DNA of 64,000 bases from Bactericera cockerelli (GCA_024516035.1 CM044959.1:13491174-13555173); one strand, 5' to 3'; shown: positions 10,666 to 22,538, counted from the stretch's first letter. Notes: a model not told the origin generated them from the sequence alone. Translations and numbers: made by a program.

Positions 10666-12084
10666 AATAAATAAATACATTGAATTGAATCATAATTCCT
10701 AATAAATGCACTAAAAGAGAACCCTGAAATGATTACACAACATATATCAAGTCATACATAGTTATGTATATAAATAAAATTTATGAGGCCGATGAGTGTT
10801 ACAGACCTCTTGTCGGGCCGGATACGGATCTCCCACGCGAGAGTGGCATTCTGTGCTAGTGCATGGGCGTCTGTGTAATGTCTTGTTCCAGACGACATAC
10901 ATGAAACTATTAGCTGTGATACACATGTATCAGTGTATCACAGCTAACAGTTTGTTCTGTGAGAGCCTCTCGAGAGACCATCAAGGCAATAGCTATGCCG
11001 TCACAAACAGGCCACGAAAAGAAGAAAAAAAAAAAAAGAAAAAAAGGATCTTGCCACTCTCTCAAAAAAAATCTTAGCCTCAATCCACCATCTAATCACC
11101 GATCGATTCTCTACCGAAGCAACCGACCTGTGCCTCCTTGTGCAAAACGATTCTGTGTTGGAAATCCGAGCACAGAATGCCCGCGCGCCAGATGACTAAA
11201 TCTGGGGATTTCCCCGAGCAGCAAAACAGCACGCCGCGCGACCTAGGCACATAACTCATCGCTGCTGTTTACTGCTGGTCAGTGTGATGGCAGACTGCCC
11301 GGACGCTAGCTATTGATCTGCCGTCGAGCCAAGATTTATGCGCGTCTGAAGTTTCCACCACTACAAGCACTTTACATTGTATGTATTGTGAGTTTACATC
11401 AGGGGTGCCCAACGTTTACAGAAGAAGATCTACCTACTAAAGTCTCAGATAATCGAGGACCCCCCCCCCCCCTACAAATTTAATGTTCATTGTAGGCTTG
11501 AATGGGTTAATGAAGAATTCAACCAAATTTTCAAGTTTCAATAAGTTACGAAACCTCCTTTTAATGTGAGATACCACATAACCTCGTTTAAATCATTTTG
11601 TACTTTACAGATCTAGACTTTTAGAACGTCATCTCACCTCTCTGGACATGATCGACCCAAAATCATTCCGCGATCGACTGGTTGGCAGCCCTGGTTTACA
11701 TTGTATGCATTTTCACACCCAACAATATCGATAGCACGATTATTTATGACTTTGTTTAGTCTAATACTCGAAAATATTGATTGCGCTATTATGGAGCAAG
11801 TTAATAGATCGAGATGATAACGGCATTCCATAAAAAATCCAAAAAATTGGCAACGTGAAAGTGTTTTAAATGAGCAACCTTGATCTTGATGATGTAAGGG
11901 GAATTTCCTCATGATGCACAAGTATACATTTTCGATTTGAAGCTATTCTTTTTTTAACGTCGCTTTCAACTGCTAGGTCATATCACGACGGAGTTTTAGG
12001 TTTTACCCTCCATTCACAGAAAACTCACAAACCAGGTACTCAAATTAACCTCACACAGCCTGAGTGGGGCCGGATGTGGCCAGT
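10666..12084. other. No gene seen; contains a strong hairpin
   Basis: Holds the inverted repeat at 10904-10953, a poly-A/poly-C-rich stretch (11015-11050 and 11460-11475) and short open frames. Nothing else is recognised. Confidence 0.4.
10904..10953. repeat. 21-bp inverted repeat with 8-bp loop
   Basis: Arms AAACTATTAGCTGTGATAC(AC) at 10904-10924 and its near-perfect complement at 10933-10953. One mismatch is seen. Confidence 0.85.
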
Positions 12085-12190
12085 ATCACGAGCGTTTGAA
12101 TGGTCACCCGCCCAAGTGCTAGTCTCGCTGGACGTTGCTTCAGTGACAGAACGAGAACTGGTGTATTCAACGTGCCATCGTCGCGCAAAG
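12085..12190 (-). mobile_element. 5S-SINE, head only
   Basis: The reverse complement contains GATGGCACGTTGAATACACC, CAACGTCCAGCGAG and CTTGGGCGGGTGACCATTCA, a diverged 5S-rRNA-like promoter region. The body is missing. Confidence 0.7.
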
Positions 12191-13689
12191 CTGACAATTT
12201 GAATATTTCAGATTCAAATGATTTCTGCCCGAGTCTGTACGAAACTTATACCTGCGAGTTTTACGGGATAATTCAACCAATAATAAAATAAAATTTACTA
12301 ACATAAATTACACACAACTGAATAATTCACCTACCCATGTTATCAAACAGGCCCCACCCTGTCTTGATTCACCTACACAGGGAGTCATATAGGAAAAGTG
12401 GAGGAAAATTCTCCGCCATAGTGGCACCCAATTATTTTACCAGCAATAACATATTATGAACAGTAATACATACATATTGATGATGATGATAATGTTTTCT
12501 ACAGGGTGAATGGTGTGACCAAAATTCCAGGGCTAATTGAACTCGTCCATTGAAATCGAAAACATTCCATGGTGATTTTGTCGAAAATGGTTCATTTCCA
12601 AAGAAGCGGACATTTTGATATTTTCCGACCCTTATAGATATACTAAATTCGAAAAATACATAAGTTGAAAATATTTGCACGGTTCAAAAAATTATAAAAT
12701 TTCATAATACATGAAGCATTCCCAGCAAAATACTAATAGAACATTTTCAATAATTTATTGCAATTGAAGAGTTCTATGAGCCCGAGAATTCTAGTCACGT
12801 GATTTAGCTTCACCCTGCATAAATATTATGTATCAGAGCATCAGGCAGAGATAAGTCAGTTTATCCACATTGTGCAATATCAACATTCATCTTGACTCTC
12901 CAGATTGATAACAGCGAGAGTTGCATACCTCTCTCCTCATACCGGAGGACGAGAGGAAACACATTCCGACAGGATTTCAATTTTCAGCGAGCAATGTGCA
13001 AAAATATGTACACAAATTTTGCATTTGAAAAATGATTTTTTTTTTGTTTCGGACCATTGACTAATGCCAGATTGTCAATTATACTAAAAGTAGGAGGAGG
13101 AGGAGAAGACGGAGGGAGAGATTGAGAGAAGGAGGAAGAAGTGGGAGATAACGAGGAAAACGAGTGTATTTTTCTGTGTTTGCAACAATGTAGCAAATAA
13201 TGCAACTCGAAAACAATGTAAACAATCAAAACTCTTGGCAAACGCAGTTCTGTGACACATTCATACATTGAGAAATTCCTTCTTAAACTTATATTATTAA
13301 TTACATTTCGTAAACAGATAAATTGTGATTTTGTTGTGGGAGAGGCGGAGGGGTGCCCGCAGGAGAAGGGAGCTAATGCATCATCATTAATCGTCTCTCT
13401 TCGCCACCGAATGCAGCGCCGAACGCCTGAAAACATCTTTAAGACTCTCGAGGAAAATTGGATTGCTTTTTCGACAGAAAATTCTCAAAATAGATCCCCC
13501 CCCTCCCCCTGTGAGCGTGGGTGTTGTTTGTGCTGCACTCACACACAAATTAGGAGTGTCGAAATCTCTGTGTGACGCATCCATCGTTGTGTTAAAAAAA
13601 AATCGACGTTCCTCCTCTAAATAAGAACATGGGCACAATTTGGCATTGTTTGAAGTGAACAGAGCGCCTCTTTTCATACAGCAAACGTG
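12191..13689. other. No gene recognised
   Basis: Several short open frames on both strands show no family signature. The stretch at 13080-13160 is purine-rich. Confidence 0.4.
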
Positions 13690-13960
13690 AGGCTTAGCCA
13701 GCGTCAATGGCACGACCGCATCACGACGAATACAACAGTTATGGTCAGATCACTAAAGTTGAGCAACGTCCAGCGAGGTCAGAACTTGGCGGTGGACCAC
13801 TCCAATTGGAAGGTTCTTTCCGGTCCAACCCAGAGATTATACATACATAAGAGGTTATGCAGGTAGCTGATAGGTAGGTTACCAGCGAATGGAGGGTAAA
13901 AACCCAGTTTCAATTGACCTCGATGTTAAAGATACATACATCGAGCAAAAAAGAAGGGCT
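13690..13960 (+). mobile_element. 5S-SINE, diverged
   Basis: Head with TTAGCCAGCGTCAATGGCAC, a 5S-like ATCACTAAAGTTGAGCAACG, and then GCGAGGTCAGAACTTGG. The central region keeps TTACCAGCGAATGGAGGGTA. Confidence 0.65.
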
Positions 13961-14289
13961 AAAAGGAGCCAATGCTAATGGAAATTAGATAAAGCTTTGA
14001 ATTTTCGCATCATACAGTGCGCCGAAAATGCCGAAATACTTGTTGCCGCCAATGGTGGAAAAAAGTTGCTCATGTGTGCTTTATGAGACAGAAAGAATGA
14101 TGCTGGAAAAGGTCACTAAACACTGTACTTACATGTATATCATGAATAAGGTATTATTTTTGATTTTACATGTGAACATAATAAAAAAATTGTTTACATT
14201 TTTACTTGCATACTAAATTCATGACATTTATCTCTAAAGTCGCGTCCACATGTCAAGCAAACACTCAACGCACTTCAAGGTTTCGTGGA
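13961..14289. other. No gene recognised
   Basis: Short open frames only. Confidence 0.4.
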
Positions 14290-14292
14290 TAT

Positions 14293-14349
<57 letters not shown>

Positions 14350-14368
14350 GGAGAGAGAGAGAGAGAGC
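14290..14368. repeat. (GT)n-(G)n-(GA)n microsatellite
   Basis: GT repeat, then a G run of about 20, then a GA run. Confidence 0.97.
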
Positions 14369-14574
14369 AAAGGTTTACGAGTCGTAATCACAAAGTAACC
14401 AAGGTTCAACAAACTCGAGCGACAAACAATCACCAAAAAACGTAAACATGATGCCGACCAAAGGCTAATACGACATGGAACATATCAATGGAAAAAGCTG
14501 ATACCTACATATGTAGAATATAAATTTTACGTATGTAGAATATAAATTCAGTTACCTTACACTCTGCCGCGCTG

Positions 14575-14625
14575 TCTCTTTCTTTGTATTGGCGTTCTTC
14601 ACACCTCGGCCGAGGTGTTTGATCT
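14575..14625. repeat. Copy of the CACCTCGGCCGAGGTG repeat (inverted)
   Basis: TCTTTCTTTGTATTGGCGTT then a perfect 16-bp palindrome CACCTCGGCCGAGGTG. It is the reverse complement of the copies at 6047 and 32366. Confidence 0.7.
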
Positions 14626-14764
14626 ACATTTTTTGTCTTAACCCAGTCACAATAATATCTGAATACAATTTTAATCAGACACAAATTAGAGGCCCTACGT
14701 CCCCCTTGGGATCGCAAAATTTACAATTCTTTCTAGTATGTACCAAAAACCATTCTGAGATTAA

Positions 14765-14905
14765 CCTACCTCAGTAGCTTGATCAATAAGGCGGCGGACT
14801 TGTAACCTGTAGGTCAGTGGTTCAAGTCCCAAGTTCAGCGTAGATTTAGTAAAAGTTTAAGCAGTTGTGATATCACGAAAGCGATTAACACAAATATGAT
14901 AACCA
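14765..14905 (+). mobile_element. SINE-D
   Basis: CCTCAGTAGCTTGATCAATA, box B GTGGTTCAAGTCCC, and the body TCAGCGTAGATTTAGTAAAA with TTGTGATATCACGAAAGCGA. Confidence 0.8.
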
Positions 14906-16516
14906 TTCTGAATTTCAACTAAAATATAGATTACAACACATAACAAATTAGATATTTACCTCGTACGGCAATCCAACCTGCGATTTAAGAGTACAGAGAA
15001 AAAAGTACCCCAATAAGCAACAGTTAGCAACAAAAATTCCGTCTCGTGACGACCCTGTACGCCATGAGGAGAGGACACACAGGTGTCACATATTTACAGA
15101 GAAAGCACACCTTATTAAAAGAGATAGGGAAGAAAATATTGGAAGGAAATTTAACGACTCCGCAAAGGTCGAAGTGCCTCGTTAATATCAGAAAGGTCGA
15201 AGCAGTTGACAGAGCGCTAAGACACAGGTGTCGCAAAGTTTGCAACAGGTGGTCGGTGGTCTTGGCGCATCATTTGATTTTAGAAAAGCATTTGGTACTG
15301 TTTTGAAGCTTTACAGATGAAATTAATTGACCAAATCAATGTCATTGCTCATCATTGGTTTTCCCTATTTAAGACAGTACGCAATCCGAGACTTAGCGCC
15401 ACAGAGGTATTACGAAAACGTCTATTAGTGCCGCCCTAAATCTTCAAGTTTTAGCACAAGGAATAGTCATAGTAAGTAAGTATAGGTTAAAAAATAAAAT
15501 AATAATAAACTATTTATCTTCTATTATATTAAAGTGGTGTTTTTCATAACCAAATGGTGTTTTTCGTAACCAAAATTCATAAGAATGATGAATTTTGGTC
15601 AAACACTTGCTTTTGAAATAGTGCTGAAAATTTATAGGGATATCTACCGACACTTTCCAATAACTCCTCGTGTATTTGCATGTATGTAAGTGATACTACA
15701 CATCAGACACCAATACAAAGCGTACCGTACTCTCGTACTACTTACTACACACTAATACGCATACTATACTACACGCGGAGTAGTAATTCGATAGGCCCAT
15801 ATTATGGAGCGTGTGTGATCAATATTCGTCACGGCCATATACAATTACAACATTATGCTAACGACAATCCCCAATATATGCCTATATGCCTGTATCGATA
15901 GCCAGTACTGTTACCGTATCACGCAACGTATATCCACTTCACCGTTACTGATAAGATTGATAGTGATACATACTGGTCTGATATAGTGAGTGATATTGGA
16001 CCTACTTTATTGGTTTCGTCTCTTTGTTCATAAATCTATTTGGTTTCGGTCTGTGAGACCGGCACGACAAATTGATAACCAGAAATTATATCCTGCAGAT
16101 TGAATTTCCTGATAACGGAAACTGCTGGGAACATTATTCATATTCATATGGGCAACAATCCCACTAATATATTAGAATTATTGTTCATCATATGATGTCT
16201 ATAATTATTAGAAGTAAAGTCTATCCGGCTCTTCCTTTACACATTTGTACGTACGATTTTAAATAAGTATTGAGTAATCAATCCGGTCGGACTTGAGAAG
16301 ACAAACACGATTGTCATAGAACCTCTAGGTCGCAGGTTCAGTACTCGCTTGGGACAACTGTTAACGATTAACATGAAAAAAGAATAAGAAAAGAACTGTT
16401 CCTAATGTATTGGAACTTTTTCTTCCTTTCTTGTCTCCTTTAACTCATTCATTTGTTTTGGAGATGTCATAGAGCCTAGTTGAGACTTAAAGAGTAAATT
16501 TGAGAATGTAATGTCC
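14906..16516. other. No gene recognised
   Basis: The open frame at 15046-15306 (plus strand, basic, 86 residues) has no recognisable domain and overlaps an equally long minus-strand frame. The rest is unique-looking AT-rich DNA. Confidence 0.4.
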
Positions 16517-16725
16517 CACAAATAACAATACTCTTTAGTAAAAGGTAAACACCAGGCGAGGTTAATGATTGAAACATTTTCTACCACCTCAGAGTTTTAT
16601 TATTATGTGGTCACAAACTCAAATTAATGAGGAAAAATTCATGCACTGGGTGGGATTCGAACCAACGGTTTTCCTACACTACCTGGATTACCAGACTAGT
16701 GCGTTAACCACTTTGCTACCAGCAC
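16517..16725 (-). mobile_element. SINE-C, near full length
   Basis: The plus strand shows GGGTGGGATTCGAACCAACG (complement of box B) and CTGGATTACCAGACTAGTGC. The body CACCAGGCGAGGTTAATG and the tail are present. Confidence 0.85.
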
Positions 16726-17860
16726 ACAAGTCTGTCTGTCTGTTCGTATCCTACACGGTTTCGTACACCTATCCTAGCGCTGAAACTGGGTCCACCAAAC
16801 CTTCAGACCACATACTAGGCCACCACATACATTACATCAATATCTACCAAACCACAATCAACCACACCATCCACATTATCAATTCATATATGCGTGTTAC
16901 ACAAAAAAAAAAACATTTGACTCAAAAATATTTTCAACTATTCTCATTCCTCTTCGTATTTCAACCACCATCATCTTTCCATCAACATATTCCAGAATAA
17001 TAATTATCTCTTCCTTCTTCTCTCATTTCAATTTGCAATTAAGAAATCCTGGAAGTTCGCAATTACACGCATATTGAATAACTAACCTCCAGCAGAAATT
17101 ATATAAAATACATTTGGAAATTATGCAATTAAATATGAACACCAAGTTTTCATTAAAACCATTCTAATTTGGTGAACACCATAGGCAATCCAGGCAGATG
17201 GCTGAGGATCACATCAGAAACCACAAATTTTAATCAAAAAGGCCCATTATGGTGTTCTAACTTCTGACCATATTAGTCTCTGACCTGCTAAAGCAATTAC
17301 TTCTCCAATTTTGCACTGAATCCAGCCATATAATTATGTATTTCGTTGCAGATAAATTGCGAATCTGGTGGTTTGAAATCAGACAAGGTTTTCTTGTATG
17401 CATTTGAGCTTCTTTGAATTTAATGAGAAGTTCCAGAAATGGTCTGTAATACGAATATACATAAAGCCCCGTCCCCACATTTTGTTGATCAACACGTTCA
17501 ACACCGATAGTACAAATAATAATAATAATAATAAATGCTTCTGGTAATTGTCAACTGATCCTACTCGATAACAGCTGCAAAACATTCCAATCATTAAATT
17601 AAGTTGCAATATTTTCCTATTCAAGTGAGTTGGACATTCCAACGATTAACCTCTATTGTACAACTACCTTGCATTGGAACTATTGAGTAGGTAATGGTTG
17701 ATCACGGCAGAGAAATGTAAGTAGGCCTCGCGGAATAAATCAGCCTATGATGACCTCATAACACAAGGCAAGTTGCGGCTGTCTCGAGGCTAAACGTAAC
17801 ACAATGATTGGAATGAGTGGAATATCTTAGCTAGACTGACTATACTTATTATATTAGCAC
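16726..17860. other. No gene recognised
   Basis: AT-rich flank of the large transposon, with an AAT microsatellite near 17516-17535. Confidence 0.4.
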
Positions 17861-18054
17861 TACACTGAGAAAAAAAATAGGATGAATCCAGCCTGTGGCG
17901 GGCTAATTGCATCCAAAAAACGGGACACGATGCCAGCATCGCATTTGTTAATGCCACTGGCATTCAGATTGATGCTGCCCACAACTGGGGACGGTAATTT
18001 AGGATTCATTTTGTTCAAATTACCCTATTTGGACTGCAACTGTGTACCGCAATG

Positions 18055-18300
18055 GAAAACACCATCTTCCAAATGTAGATAGTATTGAAAAAATAAATAG
18101 ACCGCATTTCCAAATGTAGAGAGTATTGAAAAAATAAATAGACCGCATTGAAAAAATAAATAGACCGCATTTTCCAAATGTAGACATGTTGAAAAAATAA
18201 ATAGACCGCCTTGAAAAAATAAATAGACCGCATTTTCCAAATGTAGACACGTTGAAAAAATAAATAGACCGCTTGAAAAAATAAATAGACCACCTGTGTG
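18055..18300. repeat. Left-arm subterminal minisatellite of the transposon
   Basis: Units of about 21 and 41 bp built from GAAAAAATAAATAGACCGC and TTTTCCAAATGTAGA. The same AAATAGACC motif recurs inverted in the right arm at 24775-24905. The open frames made of YLFFQ / FIFS repeats are artefacts. Confidence 0.92.
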
Positions 18301-18539
18301 AACTTTGGACTTCAGAATAGTTTCCTGCTGGCTAATGTAGCATGTTGGCATCCTGATAATTACGAGGGGAAAACTGCTGACTTTGTGATCTAGAAAGCCA
18401 ACCTCCTATGTTTTGTAACTGGCATTTGCTCTTAGAGTTCATTGCATTGTATTTCTTGTACTTTACCTTTCATGTTAGACACCCAACATCCATTCATCGG
18501 GTTTTGACTTCCACATTGTACTGCTGACATTCATTTTTA

Positions 18540-18735
18540 AACGCTTGGCATTCGAAGTATCACGATGTGACTTTCTATAGGGAACCGCTGACATTCATTT
18601 TTACAACGCTTGGCATTCGAAGTATCACGATGTGACTTTCTATACGGCACTGCTTACCTTCATTTTTAGAACGCTTGGCATTCGAAGTATCACGATGTGA
18701 CTTTCTATACGGCACTGCTGGCTTTCTATTCTTAT
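18540..18735. repeat. 65-bp tandem repeat, left arm
   Basis: CGCTTGGCATTCGAAGTATC begins at 18542, 18607 and 18672, an exact 65-bp period. TGGCATTCGA is shared with the right-arm 161-bp unit. Confidence 0.93.
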
Positions 18736-18980
18736 CTATTATATTCTATTTTCGACTATGGACATTCTATTTATCATATTCATGACTTCTATATTACACA
18801 AGTCACATTCACCCTTACACTACCAGGCATTGTATGCGTTCCCGCTTCCCCAACCCAGAACTCTAGTGCGGAAAGCAATGCATTCTACTTTTCCTTTATT
18901 GCATTCTAGTTTTGACTGTCTAGTACTGTATATAGAATGCAATATATACAATATGTCATTCTAATATAGTACACCTGCTC

Positions 18981-19080
18981 TATTATATTGGATGCTGTGC
19001 AGCCTATACTGTGGAATTCCTAGCCGTCTACTTTGAACAGCTAGTTATTCCACAAAGGTATGCGCAGCACTCCAATAATT
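18981..19080. repeat. Foldback hairpin 1, left arm
   Basis: The left arm TTGGATGCTGTGCAGCC plus GTGGAATTCCTAGCC pairs imperfectly with the right arm CTAGTTATTCCACAAAGGTA plus GCGCAGCACTCCAA. The loop is about 8 nt. The TGCTG/CAGCCTAT motif also occurs at the right end of the element (about 25005-25020), so this is probably subterminal repeat structure. Confidence 0.75.
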
Positions 19081-19090
19081 CAAAAGCTAT

Positions 19091-19217
19091 TAAAAGAACA
19101 TTGTTAGCTAACATATAGTTATTTGAAAAAAGCCATTATACCAATTTATTAAAATGGTATAATAAATGTTGATATGGCTTTTTTGAAATAACATTGTTCG
19201 CTAAAAATGATCTTTTA
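19091..19217. repeat. Foldback hairpin 2, left arm
   Basis: TAAAAGA...GTTATTTGAAAAAAGCCAT (19091-19136) pairs with ATGGCTTTTTTGAAATAAC...TCTTTTA (19174-19217). The inner stem TTATACCA/TGGTATAA extends it. It lies directly behind hairpin 1. Confidence 0.8.
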
Positions 19218-19329
19218 CTGGAGAGAAAAAACAAAACGAATAATTATGATTAGTACAAGATGAAATACCAAGAAACGTTTAATGACAAAAGATATTATAC
19301 AAGTTTTACAAGTTATAATATACACTTAC

Positions 19330-19628
19330 GAAACATACATATTAACATAATATATAAAATGTAACACTGGGTCAAGAGCTATACTTGTATCAGTTGAACA
19401 ACCATTTGAATCTGAGGTATTTGTTGAAAGTGACTTAAGGGTATGTTCTCTATAGAGGTGTTTACGGAATGCGTTGCTGTTTGTATAAGATATGGAACAT
19501 GAGTGTTCACCACAATAAAATATTCTATCAAATTTATATTTACTTTGTTTACAAAACTTAGTATAGTGCACCATCAATTCCCTAACAGTGGAACGAGTAC
19601 AAGAACAATAGTAACATTTGTACACCAT
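19330..19628 (-). CDS. Two-zinc-finger ORF in the transposon (possible 5' exon)
   Basis: Function unknown. The start at 19628 is chosen because its context (CAACAATGG) is good and it lies just before the first finger; an in-frame ATG further upstream adds a hydrophobic stretch. Finger 1 is C5-x2-C8-x12-H21-x4-C26, a C2HC variant. Finger 2 is C-x4-C-x12-H-x4-H, starting around residue 40. Ser/Thr-rich sequence follows. A consensus donor, GTAAGTG, begins at 19329, so the ORF may be a first exon; read through, it stops a few codons later. No continuing exon was found in the remaining left arm, which is all repeats. It follows the SAM/SAMD3-like gene head to tail on the same strand. A DNA-binding accessory protein of the element is plausible but inferred. 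Confidence 0.5.
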
Positions 19629-19948
19629 TGTTGATACAAATAAATAAAATAAAACTACAACTTTCAATTAATAAAAATCAAACAAACAATAAAAATGTAA
19701 AACCTACTTAAATGTATCTACCTAAATACCTAAATGTATCTACCGACGATAGGATTACTCCAATTATAATTTAAATATTGAATATAAAAGCAGAAATTAA
19801 ACATTGCGTACAAGAATTTAAAATGGAACAGAAAACTAAAATAAAAATAGGGGTTCCTATTTGAAATACAATTGGCTACTGGTTCAACTTCCCTGTGAAG
19901 AAAGATTTTTTTTTTTTTAAGGATAAACTATAAGCAACTATTATGTTA

Positions 19949-20814
19949 CTATTCGTTTAGGAGACCTAGCTTGTTTAACAATTGTCGACACTCTGTACTT
20001 TCCCGTACACCCTTCTTATTTTTGATCTTGTATAAACCCATCTGAATAGCTGTCCATATGTCTTCACATTCACAGGGAAAATTACACCAAGTAGCAAAAA
20101 ATATTTTGAATAGTGTGTCAATTGCCTCTTTAATTGAACCCAAGATGTAATGAGTACTGTCAATGATTATATGAACAGATCGGGGATCCCTGAAATTGCC
20201 GACAACTGCAACAAAAGGTTGCAGTGTCCTTTTTTTGGAAGCTAAAAAAATTCTCCTACTCTCCACTTTTTCGTCGATTTCCTGCACCTGATCTACTAAC
20301 AGAACGAAACTGTCTATTATCATCTTCCTTGAGGGTCGAAAATGTTTACCATTTATCTTCCGCGCACAAGGGACCTCTGCTATATAGGGTAGCAGTAAAA
20401 GTGCAATCGTATCTTGCAGTTCCATATTTTTCGTTTCCTCAGCCTCTAGTAAGTAAGAAGAAATTCGATCATAGATATACTTATCTGTGTCGCAGACCTT
20501 GGTTCTTTTGGAGAGCTCCTTCCTTGCTACTTGGAAGATCCGCTGGCGGATTAACACAATTTGCTCATGAAGTTTGTTACTTGCTTCAGGGTACATATTC
20601 TCGTCAAAGTCCTGCACAAGGAGCTTGAAGCCATGTGGGTCCTTCAAAGCCGGAAATAAATTGAAGTATCCGAAGACGCTGTCGTATTTGCTGGCGGAGC
20701 TGGATAGCTGTTGGAGACGATGGACAGCAGTCTCCCTCCACTTGATCAATAGGACATGCTCCGGTTGAATGCTTTTACTTAGCCACGAAAGATGTTCCTC
20801 CAACACTGGATTAT
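19949..20814 (-). CDS. SAMD3-like C-terminal exon (exon 4) of transposon gene
   Basis: This is the longest clean coding stretch in the window, about 288 codons ending at TAG 19949-19951. The true exon begins at 20814, after a TTTCAG acceptor. A Met a few codons further upstream is intronic. The first base of the exon completes the split codon left by exon 3. The C-terminal region ([20 protein letters not shown], then [11 protein letters not shown]) resembles, from memory, the C-terminal domain of the multi-copy SAMD3-like proteins of fish and invertebrates, whose biochemical role is not established. The early segment [15 protein letters not shown] fits that family's conserved 'P-L-DP' block. 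No membrane segment or signal peptide is seen. Alternative: a host gene captured by the element. Confidence 0.6.
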
Positions 20815-21187
20815 CTGAAACATACAAACAAAATAATATACTACCTTGACATATCCCCTCATAAAGTTTTATTTAACTTAATTTAGAAATTTTTTTAACA
20901 TTTTTTTTAAAATAATGATCTTTTTCATTTATTTACTCAATTATTATTATTATATTTATAGATATTATGGTAATAAAGATTATTCTATGGGCTACCAGTA
21001 GCAAACATAGAAGTATTAAAGTATTGATAAGGAGATGTTGATATTATCATTATAATTATTATCATTATATTATTATTATTATATTTTTTATGTACAAAAT
21101 ATGGAAAATTTGCAGCAAAATGAGTGTGGACTCAACTGGAAATACATACTAACAAATCCCCTTAGCATTTTGTTGTTTCAAACTTAC

Positions 21188-21809
21188 CACTATCTTGCAG
21201 TAGCAGCTCTGTCTCAACTTCCCGAGGAATCAAGTCCAGCTCGTCCTCAGGATTACTGACTGTAGAACGTCTCCTACTCCTACTGCGTCCTTCTTCAGTA
21301 AGGTTGATAAATTTGTTTCGGTACTTCTTATGTGCTTGATATAACAGTCCAGCAGGGTTTACTCGTTTTTGGCCAAATTTGCGGGGTAATGATGGCAGAC
21401 ACTGTGAAGTTCATTGGGAAGTTGGTGTTTGATTTGAAGCGCTAACGTTGTAAACTCAGCAACGGAGATTTTCCGCTCTCCATTGTTTGTCATCAAATCA
21501 GAGATGATCAAGTTGGCCAACCTCTTTTGGTAAGCCAACTCTAGACTTTCGTCAGCCTTTTTCTGTGCAATTTCTCTTATGCACCGACCTTCTCCGGTCC
21601 TGTTCAGGAGGGGCTCTCAGATCAAATGAAGGTACTTGACTGTCGTATGCACCATATGGGGCTGTTGGATTGGATGCAGCTGCTTGACTGTCATATGCAT
21701 ACGAGACTCTCGGGGTGGATGTACTTGAAGGTGGCATGAAAGAATTGTCGTTGGGTTGGTCTTCATTACCAGTAATTGAAGAATCAATTGTTCCAATTGA
21801 CTGTGATGA
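21188..21809 (-). pseudogene. Exon 3 of SAMD3-like gene, two frame breaks
   Basis: Bounded by a TTCACAG acceptor (21810) and a G|GTAAGT donor (21187). The first part encodes Ser/Pro/Tyr-rich sequence with a repeated AYDSQ-type motif (AYDSQAAASN, then GAYDSQVPSF). Near 21590-21600 the sensible frame shifts to one encoding [20 protein letters not shown], a helical, charged segment. Near 21400-21420 it shifts again to [20 protein letters not shown], which resembles the GxLYxxYxNKR block of SAMD3-like proteins. The last frame joins exon 4 in the correct phase. The two shifts are either inactivating indels or assembly errors. Confidence 0.55.
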
Positions 21810-22163
21810 CTGTGAACATAATAAAACAAAACAATAACAATAATTTATAGTAATAATAATATTTTTCAAATTTTGCAGTACCTGCATCAAACACTTATTA
21901 TAGGATGTTACATTACATTTTGCATTCATTGGCCAAGGACAGTATTGCAAATACAATACTGTCCTTATTATAGGATAAAGAAAGTAAAGAGGAATATTTA
22001 AAACAATTATTCAATTGATGCATCCTTGATGCTCATCAGTGTGGTCCTAAGTCCAAGTGCTGTCCGTTTGTAGGTAAGGTATCAGTACGGTGTGGACATG
22101 GTGCATTCTTAGCACAAGGATGTGTGTCTCAAACTTATTTTTTTTTTAAGAAAAGGAACTTAC

Positions 22164-22298
22164 TGATGCAAAGTTGTCTAGAGCTTGGACCCAAGGCTCC
22201 CAACAGGATCGAAATTGAATTCTTAATCCCAATCTGCTTTCAGGAATAAGGAGCACCCAGTCCCTCTCTTTGTAGACATGTCACATTAATCCCAGCAT
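22164..22298 (-). pseudogene. Exon 2, SAM-like segment, one frame break
   Basis: The acceptor TTATGATTTCAG and the donor GTAAGT are both good. The 3' frame encodes ERDWVLLIPESRLGLRIQF, matching the LIPxxGxRxxF hallmark of the SAM-like start of SAMD3-like proteins, and joins exon 3 in phase 0. The 5' frame (DAGINVTCLQ) joins exon 1 correctly, so one indel lies between them, in the purine-rich AAAGAGAGGGA. Confidence 0.5.
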
Positions 22299-22507
22299 CT
22301 GAAATCATAATAAATGCATTAAATCTAAGGGACACTATATTTCCACTAGAAAAGCATTAGGCTAGTTTGTACTATGTAACTGTGATATACAAAAAAGCAC
22401 ATGTTGGCTGAAATTTTCTATTTCTTTACAGATAATACTGGAGAACCCCCTCGCTGTTTTTGCATATTTAGTCTTTCAGCTATCTGAAAAATAATATTGT
22501 AACTTAC

Positions 22508-22538
22508 CAGTAAAGTTTTTGATTATTTCCTCAGACAT
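22508..22538 (-). CDS. Candidate first coding exon of SAMD3-like gene
   Basis: ATG at 22538 gives MSEEIIKNFT and then a GTAAGT donor at 22507. The split codon is completed by exon 2. An ATG about 29 bp upstream runs into a stop in another frame. Very short, so the call rests on the splice site, phase and position. Confidence 0.4.

Noticed and set aside
15024..15306. Paired plus and minus ORFs as coding
   Set aside because: Similar lengths on both strands and no domain. Treated as chance open frames.
18981..19080. Possible mir-9/mir-79 family precursor on the minus strand
   Set aside because: The arm contains CTTTG and TAGCTGT in the right order, but the seed differs from miR-9, and the stem is built of motifs repeated at the other end of the transposon. 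Chance resemblance is more likely.
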